Assembly (NCBI GenBank): GCA_002690755.1
Contig: NZFT01000077.1
Span: 26,238 to 33,797 of the forward strand
Direction of reading: 5' to 3'
Source of the DNA: Phycisphaerae bacterium
GTDB taxonomy: Bacteria > Planctomycetota > Phycisphaerae > Phycisphaerales > SM1A02
DNA: 7,560 nucleotides
Positions 1 through 6,811 of this stretch are shown piece by piece. Every line of letters begins with the position of its first letter. The first letter of the stretch is position 1. The notes beneath the pieces were generated by a model. The model was not told where the DNA came from. It saw only the letters and a program-made list of their open reading frames with translations, and made no database searches. The position numbers and the translations under genes were made by a program.

Positions 1-3000
1 GGAAGCGTCGCGGGCGTGCCGCCGTCGAAGCGGCGCCGGCCCGCGATCAAACGCTCCAGATTTCCGATGACCTCCTCGAATCGAGCCGAACCGTGCACCA
101 GCCGATAGGTCTCCGCCGTCTCCGCGTCGAGATCGACTTCCACCACCCCGACCCGGGTGGCGAGCAGGCGGTCGACCACGCGGGGATCACCCGCGAGATC
201 CGTGCGGATCGAGACGACTCGGACGCCGGCATCCATCGCGATCTCGATGAAGTCGTCGAATCGAGGATGCAGCAGCGGATCGCCGGCACCGTCGAGGAAG
301 AGCACGGTGTCGCCCGCGTCCCCGAGTGGTTCGACGATCCTCCGGAACATCGATTCCTCCATCGGCGCCCGCTCCGCCTCCATCGCGTCGGGCGTTCCGA
401 TCCGCCGACCGGTCCGGCCGGTGTTCAATTCCACCCGGAGGAATCGCGGCGTCGACAGCGGGCCGCTGCGGGCCCGGTGTTCGAGTCGGATCGCGATCTC
501 CCGCGAACCCGGCCGGGCGTCGCCGAGGAGCATCGGGCCGATCGCCCTTTCGATCCGCTTGAGCTCCCGCGGCGTGTCGACCGCGAATCGGGCGATTGCG
601 CTTCGAACCGCGGGCTCGGCGTGGACGCAGGATTCACCCGCGATCGGATCGCCCTCCGGCATCTCGGGTCGGTACGCGAGCTGGTATCCGATGGTGCCGA
701 CGCGACAGCGATTGCGTCGCATGATCTCCACCGCCGCACGGTCGAGCACCATCGCGGTCCGTCCCGGAGGCCCTTGTCCGAAGATCCACGTCGCGTTGGG
801 ACGCTTCCGATGCCGACGGAGGATCTCGTCGAGCCCGCCCGGTTCGTCGACCGCGACGAACGGCCAGTCGGCTCCGACCAGCAGCGCCGCATCGGCTTCG
901 AGCGTTGCGAGCACCGCGGCGGTCGGACCGGGCGCGAAGACCTCGTCGAACGACGTCATGCCGTGGATTCCGCCGCGCCAGGACGTGGGCGCGACCGCGC
1001 GGGCCACGCGGATGGCTTCATGTTCGGGGCCGAAGACCCTCGCACCACAATCGTGCACGTGGATCGGATGATCGATTCTGGTGCGGTCGATCGCGGACTC
1101 GAGGTCGAATCCCTCCGGAACGAGGATCGCGATGGCCGAGAGACCGATCGCCGCGTCGATTCGCTCCAGCGTTCGCTGCAGGATCGACCTGCCACCGAGA
1201 TTCGCGGCGAGCCCGCGATCCACGCCGAGGCCTCCCCGATCCGGATCGATCGACACCACCGCGACGACCTTCGGTGCATGGACCGGGGCGACGAACGCCC
1301 CCATCGTTTCCGCCAAGCCTTCCGAATCATCGAGCCGCGACTCGAACACGCCGTCGGTCACCAGTCGGCGGGTCGACCGTAGAAGATCGCCCAGCATCCG
1401 GCAGGCGTCCCGTGTCCACCGGACGTTCACGACGTCGCGCTCCAGTTCCGCCCGCTGGCGATCGAGCGGCCCCAGATCGTCGGCGAGTCGGATCCGGCGA
1501 TCGGCCCGCAGTCGCTGGAAGGTCGCGAGCTGATTGAACCAGTCGGTGAGCCGTCGACTGGCCGCATGCCGTCTGACCGTCGCCCGCGGCGCTTCAAGTC
1601 GTTGGAAGAGACGCTCCATTTCCACCGGGTCGGACTGGACCTCGAACATTCGTTCGAGGATCTCGAGGGTGCTTTCGCTCGCCTCGGCGATCTCGTCCAG
1701 TTCGGACCGGACCAGACCGAGCCGATCGAGCACCGCGTGACGATCACCCGCCTCGGCGGGGGTCGCCCTCGGGAAGTGGATCGCGGAGGTCTCGCGCCCC
1801 GCATGGGTGTCGATCGTCTCCGCGAGCGAGCGGACCTCGGTGTTCCGCTTTCGGACGCCGCCCTCGGTCGCGTCGACGATCCGGAGTCCGCTGCGGACGT
1901 CCTCCGCGAAGCGGACCTCGAAGGACTGCAGGTAGTTGAGCATCTGGGCGTCGGTGAAGATTCGTCGCCCGTTGACGTCGTGCCGTTCGGAGAGGTGGTT
2001 GCGGTGCCGGACGATCCGCTCCCACTCCAGGGTCTCGACGGTGTTGAACGAATTCAGTTCGGGAAGCCAGACCTCGTGAATCGCCGTGCCCGGCGCGTAG
2101 TAGAGCCCGTCGGTGAACCCGAGATCCTGGCCGATGAGCGCCACCGGATCGCAGCCGAGATGTCGAGCGAAGGTGTAGGCGAGGTGCGCCACGGTCGTCG
2201 ACGCCTGCAAACGGTCGCCGCCCCGGGCGAGCGGCCCGAGGAACTCGTCGAGCTGGATCGACGGGATGCAGCGGATCCGGCCGGGCCACGCTTCGGTCAC
2301 CGCCCGGTTCACCCGGGAATCGATGACCAGCTCGGTGTCTTCGAGGGACGCGGGATCGAGACCCTCGTAGAACCGGCTGGAGATGACGTGATAGTCGAGG
2401 GCCGTCACGAAGTGCGGTGCGATCCCCGCATCGAGGAGCGGTCGGAGCGTGGTCTGGGTCGCCACGATCGCACATCGGTCCCGGACGCCCGGACGGGCGA
2501 GGACCCGGAGATTTCGACGAAGGCTGGGGCCCGCGCTGACCACCACCCCGAGTCGGCCCCGGGCGACCCCCGCGAGATCCTCGATGCCGGATCCGAGCGC
2601 GTAGTGGTCGAGATTCGACAACTGGTTCTCGATCGTGGTCCCGCTCTGCGCCAACAGGGTGGTCGTCGAGGTTCGGGCGGTGGCGGCGAGATCGACCAGG
2701 GTGCGGGAGAATCGACCGGTGGCGTCCCCGATGCGGGTGCGACTCGCCGGATGTTCGACGATCCGCGTTCCGATCATCATCAGCGAGTGCGCGCCGGCGA
2801 GGCTCGCGGCGAGTCCGACCGAATCGTCGGGATCGACACGCAGGATCAGACGCTCGTCCGCGAGCCAGGCCGAGAGATCGAGCCGGGAGAACACCGCTCG
2901 CAGCAGGGCCGCGTCGGTCTCCAGCACCACCACCACCCCGGTGCCGCGGAGGCGACGGACGAACGCCGCGACGTGATCACCGAGACCGAAACCGATGATC

Positions 3001-3272
3001 GCGATGCATGCATGTTCCGAGAGGTCGACCTCCTCCACCAGTCGCGTCGTCTCCGCGGCGGGCCGACGGGCGCTGGCGAGCCGGCGTCCGTCCCACGTGC
3101 CGGTGAGCCGGCCGTCCTCGGCGGTCTCGATCTCGATGTCGCGGTCCGCGGCGGCTCGAATCGCGGCGCAGGCGACGTGATTCAGGGAACCGAGCGCCCC
3201 GAGGTTAACCTCCAGGGTCTTCGCGGACTTCGGTCCGACCAGAGGCTCGTCCGACTCGAGGGACGGAATCAT
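1..3272 (-). CDS. Maf/DUF115 glycosyltransferase fused to SpsF-like and radical-SAM-like domains (partial, C-terminus off window)
   Basis: I translated this strand from the ATG at 3270-3272 to base 1 and met no stop, giving about 1090 codons. Maf proteins of this kind transfer nonulosonic or related sugars to flagellin or surface protein in the cytoplasm (known of the family). Residues 1-235 look like the Maf N-terminal region. Residues about 236-480 are the DUF115/MptE-like core: VVVSAGPSL at 243-251, TALDYH at 290-295, and VAHLAYTFARHLGCDP followed by IGQDLGFTDG at 380-389. Residues about 505-640 are mainly helical. Residues about 665-915 resemble an SpsF/MobA-type nucleotidyltransferase (LGGRSILQRTLERI at 692-705, LVGADWPFV at 798-806) but lack the usual R-x-x-S-x-R-x-P-G-K loop. 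Residues about 940 onward resemble a radical SAM core (GAGDPLLHPRF at 995-1005) without the three cysteines. Typical Maf proteins have 600-720 residues, so this is far longer. A GGAGGT lies 10 bases before the ATG. Gene existence and the Maf core are secure; acceptor and sugar are unknown. Confidence 0.92.
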   Translation of the reverse strand, partial: MIPSLESDEPLVGPKSAKTLEVNLGALGSLNHVACAAIRAAADRDIEIETAEDGRLTGTWDGRRLASARRPAAETTRLVEEVDLSEHACIAIIGFGLGDHVAAFVRRLRGTGVVVVLETDAALLRAVFSRLDLSAWLADERLILRVDPDDSVGLAASLAGAHSLMMIGTRIVEHPASRTRIGDATGRFSRTLVDLAATARTSTTTLLAQSGTTIENQLSNLDHYALGSGIEDLAGVARGRLGVVVSAGPSLRRNLRVLARPGVRDRCAIVATQTTLRPLLDAGIAPHFVTALDYHVISSRFYEGLDPASLEDTELVIDSRVNRAVTEAWPGRIRCIPSIQLDEFLGPLARGGDRLQASTTVAHLAYTFARHLGCDPVALIGQDLGFTDGLYYAPGTAIHEVWLPELNSFNTVETLEWERIVRHRNHLSERHDVNGRRIFTDAQMLNYLQSFEVRFAEDVRSGLRIVDATEGGVRKRNTEVRSLAETIDTHAGRETSAIHFPRATPAEAGDRHAVLDRLGLVRSELDEIAEASESTLEILERMFEVQSDPVEMERLFQRLEAPRATVRRHAASRRLTDWFNQLATFQRLRADRRIRLADDLGPLDRQRAELERDVVNVRWTRDACRMLGDLLRSTRRLVTDGVFESRLDDSEGLAETMGAFVAPVHAPKVVAVVSIDPDRGGLGVDRGLAANLGGRSILQRTLERIDAAIGLSAIAILVPEGFDLESAIDRTRIDHPIHVHDCGARVFGPEHEAIRVARAVAPTSWRGGIHGMTSFDEVFAPGPTAAVLATLEADAALLVGADWPFVAVDEPGGLDEILRRHRKRPNATWIFGQGPPGRTAMVLDRAAVEIMRRNRCRVGTIGYQLAYRPEMPEGDPIAGESCVHAEPAVRSAIARFAVDTPRELKRIERAIGPMLLGDARPGSREIAIRLEHRARSGPLSTPRFLRVELNTGRTGRRIGTPDAMEAERAPMEESMFRRIVEPLGDAGDTVLFLDGAGDPLLHPRFDDFIEIAMDAGVRVVSIRTDLAGDPRVVDRLLATRVGVVEVDLDAETAETYRLVHGSARFEEVIGNLERLIAGRRRFDGGTPATL

Positions 3273-3355
3273 GATCGTCGCGACCTCCGCTCCAGTGGAT
3301 ACGCTTGCCGAAAGGCGTGCCGGTCGAGCTTACCTTGAATCACGGGAATCCCATC
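3273..3355. promoter_or_regulatory. Divergent intergenic region between the Maf fusion gene and the two-helix NTF2-like gene
   Basis: These 83 bases separate two outward-facing genes, so promoters for both should lie here or just inside either gene. I see no convincing -35/-10 pair on either strand. On the plus strand TTGCCG at 3305-3310 and TACCTT at 3331-3336 are weak boxes 20 bases apart, longer than the usual spacing. A small hairpin GCC-GAAA-GGC lies at 3308-3316, and a short dyad GGGAATCCC at 3344-3352 sits just before the GTG start. The role is inferred from gene layout only. Confidence 0.4.
3283..3288 (-). promoter_or_regulatory. Ribosome binding site of the Maf fusion gene
   Basis: On the minus strand this reads GGAGGT, 10 bases before the ATG at 3270-3272. 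It is the clearest Shine-Dalgarno match in the window. It supports that ATG as the start, together with the protein-like translation that begins there. Confidence 0.6.
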
Positions 3356-3970
3356 GTGCCCGATGACCTCCGCGAAAGTCTCTTCTCCCGGTGGGTTCTC
3401 GAGAATCCATGGCCCTTCTCGATCGCCATCCTGCTGCTTGCGGCGACGATCGCGTGGATCGCGATCCAGCGCGACGATCGGCGGCCGCTGCTGGCGGCCG
3501 GCGTCCTCGCGGGACTCGCGCTGCTCGGGCTCGGCCTCGGCCTCGTGGTGGAGACCCCGGCGGAGGCCGCTTCCTCGGCGACCCGGCGATTCGTCGCGGA
3601 CGCGGAGGCGGGTCGCCTCGACCGCCTCTTCTCCCGACTGGATCCGGAGGCGACCCTTCATCCGGGAAGACTCGGGAATCCGGGATTCCCCATCGAGGAT
3701 CTGCGCTCGATGCTCGAGGCGCTCGGAGGCATCCATCGAATCGAACGCAACTCCATCACGCTGCTTGACGCGGTGGGCACCGGCGGCGATGCCGCGATCG
3801 TCGAACTCGCCTGCCTCACCCGCACCCGGTCCAGTCTCGGATACGTGCCCTCCCGCTGGATCTTCGAGTGGGAACGACGGGATGATCGCTGGATGATCCG
3901 ATCGATCACCGCGGCGTCGATCGCCGGCCGGGTCCCGAACGGTCGAGACGTGCTGCGGGTGGGCGGCTGA
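3356..3970 (+). CDS. Two-helix membrane protein with NTF2/SnoaL-like domain
   Basis: This is a 204-residue protein of unassigned function. The N-terminal tail (residues 1-17) is followed by a hydrophobic helix at about 20-37, a short charged loop (QRDDRR), and a second helix at about 44-65 rich in Leu, Gly and Ala. Both ends are therefore predicted on the same side of the membrane. The remainder, about 70-195, opens with TRRFVADAEAGRLDRLFSRL, the pattern of the first helix of NTF2/SnoaL-like folds, and later has strands ending in WIFEWERRDDRWMIRSITAA, the usual final hairpin of that fold. I chose the GTG at 3356 because the sequence before it translates into un-protein-like residues; TTG at 3305 or 3335 and GTG at 3317 are in-frame alternatives. 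No strong ribosome binding site precedes it. The gene stands alone, divergent from the Maf fusion gene and convergent with the secreted protein gene. NTF2-like tails may bind a small ligand or only mediate contacts; I see no catalytic signature. Confidence 0.85.
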   Translation: MPDDLRESLFSRWVLENPWPFSIAILLLAATIAWIAIQRDDRRPLLAAGVLAGLALLGLGLGLVVETPAEAASSATRRFVADAEAGRLDRLFSRLDPEATLHPGRLGNPGFPIEDLRSMLEALGGIHRIERNSITLLDAVGTGGDAAIVELACLTRTRSSLGYVPSRWIFEWERRDDRWMIRSITAASIAGRVPNGRDVLRVGG

Positions 3971-4026
3971 AACGACATCGCCGCGTTCCGCGTCCTCGAA
4001 TCCGTGCTGAGACGGCGACGGCAAGA
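3971..4026. other. Convergent gap between two stop codons, no clear terminator
   Basis: These 56 bases lie between the stop codons of two genes that face each other, where a bidirectional terminator might be expected. The only pairing I find is TCGCCG (3978-3983) with CGGCGA (4013-4018), with a loop of 29 bases and no following T-run on either strand. I do not call it a terminator; ending here may be factor-dependent. Confidence 0.4.
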
Positions 4027-6750
4027 TCATTCACCCACCAATGCGGTGTCGAGCACCCGGCTTCCACCGCTGACCGGAATCAGCGTGGTCACGCCGAGCG
4101 GGCCGCCGATTTCCGTGATCACCACGCGGATGTCCGTTCCCGCCAGTCGTTCGAGACTTCGTTTGAAGTGGAATCGACGGACCGCGCGCTCACCGGGCGC
4201 AAGCGAGGAGATCGGGCGACGTTCACGACCGGTATGCCACGCCACCGCCTCGAGCTGCAGGTCGAGCGGCCGAACTCCGTGGTTGATCACCTCTGCGCTG
4301 ACCACGACACCCTGGCGTCCATCCACCGCCGAGGTCGTCAGCGCCCAGTCCGTTCGAATCTCCAGCACGTCGTTCCTGATCCGCAGCGGCAGGTCGACGT
4401 CGACCCCGATTCGTTCCTCGGACTCGATGGCGAAGCGGACCGGAATTCGGATCTCGCCGGGGACCGGCGGCGTCGCCCAACGGATCTCGATGGGTATCCG
4501 GGCGGATTCCCCCGCCGCGGCGCGGATTCTCGGCTCGCGCGGCTCGATCGACCAACCACGCGGCGCCTCGATGGCGAGACGGCCTTCCATCGCGACGTCC
4601 CGAGGATTCTCGACGATCAGTTCGACGGTCCCGGGACCGGCGGCGAGATCGACGCCGGACCGCTCGAAGTGGAGACCAGCCACGAGATCGGCGGCGAGTC
4701 GCGAGATACCTCGCACCCGGATCGGCGTGGATCCGACTTCGAGGTCGAGCATGCCGCCGGTCGCCATCACCGGCCGGACGACGCCGCCGAGATCGACCAG
4801 TTCGACGCGATCGACGCCGACCGGCAGTCGCACCACTTCGGTCTCGTCGAGCCGATCGGACCACACCACGAATTCCGCAGTGCGTCCGTCGGTCGCGATC
4901 CAGCAGTGCGCCGTGGAATTCGTCGGAACCACGCCACCGAACCGTCGACCCGCGATGGCCGGTGCGAGGCCGGTCCACGCGAGCATCGCGGGATCGGGCC
5001 CGCGGTTCGCGTTCCACGGCAGGATCAGTTGTCCGGCCCCGCCTCGCCATGCGGCCAGGAGTCGACGCGCCATCGCATCGACGCGGTCCCGCGGACGCCA
5101 TGCGACCGGTGGCGGCGCGATTCGAATCGAACCCGACACCCCGTCGGCATCACTGAAGAGTCCCGTCATGGCCGCGGCAGAGAGATCCTCGGTCGCAAGC
5201 ACGTAGGGCTCGTCGGCCCACGTCGGCGCCCATCCACCCGGAGTCCGGTCGACCGAAAGCACGGGGTCGGCGATCAGGACCTGCATGAGTTCGCGAAGCG
5301 CCACGGGTTCACCAGCGGACCGGACGGTTCCGGGGATCCGCCAACGATCGACGATCGTCCCGAAACGGTCGAACCAGGACTCGAGTGAATCCCGGACGAG
5401 GGAATCGTCGCCGAGCACCGCGGCGCGAACCTCGGTGGGTGCGATCCGCGCCGCCTCCGCGAGTCCGCCGTGAATCCGCTCGATCGCGAGCACGGGCTCG
5501 CGATAGTTCGACCGCTGCCGCGAGAGTGTCGACTTGAGGGATGCGATCGCATCCGTGCTGCCGATCCCGTCGTTGCCGGCCGGCCAGATCGAGAACTCGA
5601 CGATGCCGGGATTCAGTTCGTCGAGGACGTCGGCGATCCGAGGAAGGTCAGCCACCCGCCAGTCGGACATGGCGTAGCCGAGCCGCGGTGTCCCGTTGCG
5701 TCGACGTTCGCGTTTCTCCGGGAGTACGAGAAAATTCAACGTTCGCTCGGTCGCCGCCCCGCCGCCACCCTCGACCAGGATCTTCGCTCGATACCATCCC
5801 GGCCGATCCGGCCGGACCGAGGCCACCACCGGACGTCCGCTCGAGAGGGCCCGGATCGAACGTCGGTCCACCAGGGTGTCGTCCAGATCGTGGATCTCGA
5901 GCGTCACCGAGGGAACCGGATCGATCGGGTCGTCGATGGCGATTCGAAGATCGACCGGGGCGGGAAGACGCACGATGCCGGCGTCGGCGACGGTTCCGAA
6001 GTCGATCCAGGGAAGCTGCCAGATCGCGAGACCATCGAACCAGACCGTGCCGCTCACGTCCTCGATGCGCGGCGTCCGTCCGGCGGGGCGACCCCCCGCC
6101 GACTTTTCGTCGAATCCAGGCTGGACGACCTGCATCGCCACCACGAATCGAAGATCCTCGCCCACCGCGCGGCATTCGGGGCTCGACGTGTCGACGTCGA
6201 CCACCAGATTCGTCCAGTCGCCGGCGGTTCGCACCGGTTCGGAGACGAACCGCTCGACCGTCGCGGATTCCACGGCGTCCGACATTCCGGCCTCGTGCGA
6301 TCGATCGAGGAGATCGCCGTCGACGAGGCGGACTTCGAGGCGGGCCGCGGCGTTGTCGAGTCCGGTGGTCCGGACGTCACCGGCGAAGTGGAATCGTGAA
6401 TCGACCGAGGCCGGCAGCACGACCTCGGGACGGGTGCGGTAGGAGACCGAACCGCCAAGGATGTCGATCCGAAGACTCCAGTCACCATCGGATCGACGGA
6501 GGTCGTCGACGTTCGCGGTGAAGAAGCGGTCCTGCGGCGGGAGGCCGTGCGCCTGCTCGAAGACGTGGGACCAGTCGGCTTTCTGGATGTCCTCGAAGTC
6601 GAAACGGTGGATCAGACGGCGCGTGACCGCGGGCGGATCCGAGCCGTCGATCGGCGACGTGACAGCGGTCGTCGGCGCGGACGACATCACGAGCAGCACC
6701 AGGAAGCCGAGGAGGCCCCCCCGACGCACCGAGGAAAACAACCATTCCAT
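4027..6750 (-). CDS. Secreted multi-domain protein: jelly-roll, degenerate glycoside-hydrolase-like barrel and C-terminal NEW3/Ig-like modules
   Basis: This 907-residue protein starts at the ATG at 6748-6750. The frame stays open further upstream to 7113, but that extension is arginine/serine-rich shadow sequence overlapping the next gene, whereas this ATG opens a signal peptide: charged SSVRRGG, hydrophobic LLGFLVLLVMSS, and a likely cleavage site near residues 25-31. Residues about 47-248 look like a jelly-roll or carbohydrate-binding-type domain, beginning HRFDFED and ending with the characteristic WFDGLAIWQLP. Residues about 260-345 look like an Ig-like beta module. Residues about 353-605 alternate strands and helices like a TIM barrel of a glycoside hydrolase (VEFSIWPAGND at 384-394, GGAGQLILPWN at 570-580), but I could not assign a catalytic acid pair. 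Residues about 610-685 form a beta segment. Residues about 700-790 and 795-895 are Ig-like, the first with ENPRD and APRGW as in NPCBM-associated NEW3 domains. No C-terminal anchor is visible. A role in envelope or extracellular polysaccharide is inferred; a non-catalytic scaffold is an alternative. Confidence 0.9.
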   Translation of the reverse strand: MEWLFSSVRRGGLLGFLVLLVMSSAPTTAVTSPIDGSDPPAVTRRLIHRFDFEDIQKADWSHVFEQAHGLPPQDRFFTANVDDLRRSDGDWSLRIDILGGSVSYRTRPEVVLPASVDSRFHFAGDVRTTGLDNAAARLEVRLVDGDLLDRSHEAGMSDAVESATVERFVSEPVRTAGDWTNLVVDVDTSSPECRAVGEDLRFVVAMQVVQPGFDEKSAGGRPAGRTPRIEDVSGTVWFDGLAIWQLPWIDFGTVADAGIVRLPAPVDLRIAIDDPIDPVPSVTLEIHDLDDTLVDRRSIRALSSGRPVVASVRPDRPGWYRAKILVEGGGGAATERTLNFLVLPEKRERRRNGTPRLGYAMSDWRVADLPRIADVLDELNPGIVEFSIWPAGNDGIGSTDAIASLKSTLSRQRSNYREPVLAIERIHGGLAEAARIAPTEVRAAVLGDDSLVRDSLESWFDRFGTIVDRWRIPGTVRSAGEPVALRELMQVLIADPVLSVDRTPGGWAPTWADEPYVLATEDLSAAAMTGLFSDADGVSGSIRIAPPPVAWRPRDRVDAMARRLLAAWRGGAGQLILPWNANRGPDPAMLAWTGLAPAIAGRRFGGVVPTNSTAHCWIATDGRTAEFVVWSDRLDETEVVRLPVGVDRVELVDLGGVVRPVMATGGMLDLEVGSTPIRVRGISRLAADLVAGLHFERSGVDLAAGPGTVELIVENPRDVAMEGRLAIEAPRGWSIEPREPRIRAAAGESARIPIEIRWATPPVPGEIRIPVRFAIESEERIGVDVDLPLRIRNDVLEIRTDWALTTSAVDGRQGVVVSAEVINHGVRPLDLQLEAVAWHTGRERRPISSLAPGERAVRRFHFKRSLERLAGTDIRVVITEIGGPLGVTTLIPVSGGSRVLDTALVGE

Positions 6751-6811
6751 GCGTCCGATATCGGCACTTTTCGCGGGTGACTGGAGCTTTACGGCCGATA
6801 GAAGAAAGGTC
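6751..6811. promoter_or_regulatory. Divergent intergenic region between the secreted protein gene and the coiled-coil membrane protein gene
   Basis: These 61 bases separate two gene starts facing away from each other and should carry or overlap both promoters. No standard -35/-10 pair stands out on either strand. No Shine-Dalgarno sequence is visible before the minus-strand ATG at 6750. On the plus side the purine run GAAGAAAGG (6801-6809) lies only 2 bases before the ATG at 6812, closer than usual. The region is locally richer in A and T (for example CACTTTT at 6765-6771 and GCTTTA at 6786-6791) than the flanking genes, which fits a promoter but does not define one. Confidence 0.4.

Noticed and set aside
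93..1382. Plus-strand open frame of 429 codons
   Set aside because: It is a shadow of the minus-strand fusion gene, with biased low-information composition and no fold signature.
1744..2475. Minus-strand open frame of 243 codons within the Maf region
   Set aside because: It lies in another frame of the same strand as the DUF115 core, which is unmistakable in the main frame.
2926..2940. CAC triplet run resembling a microsatellite
   Set aside because: On the minus strand it encodes four Val codons within a beta-strand of the Maf N-terminal domain (residues 113-116), so it is coding, not a repeat element.
3004..3013. ATGCATGCAT palindrome
   Set aside because: It lies inside the Maf coding sequence, encodes the ordinary residues His-Ala-Cys, and occurs once.
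1566..3338. Plus-strand open frame of 590 codons antisense to the Maf fusion gene
   Set aside because: Its product is Arg/Asp/Glu/Gly/His-rich with no domain pattern, it lies wholly opposite a recognisable gene, and G/C-rich third positions remove stops from the antisense frame.
3978..4018. Possible bidirectional terminator hairpin between the convergent genes
   Set aside because: The stem is only 6 base pairs with a 29-base loop and has no T-run.
3269..4030. Minus-strand open frame of 253 codons opposite the NTF2-like gene
   Set aside because: It is a charged, patternless product, while the plus strand encodes two clean membrane helices and an NTF2-like tail.
4004..5388. Two overlapping plus-strand frames of about 400 codons opposite the secreted protein gene
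   Set aside because: Both have Arg/Ser/Pro- or Arg/Asp-rich composition and lie opposite a gene with a clear signal peptide and domains; two overlapping antisense frames of equal length show the composition effect.
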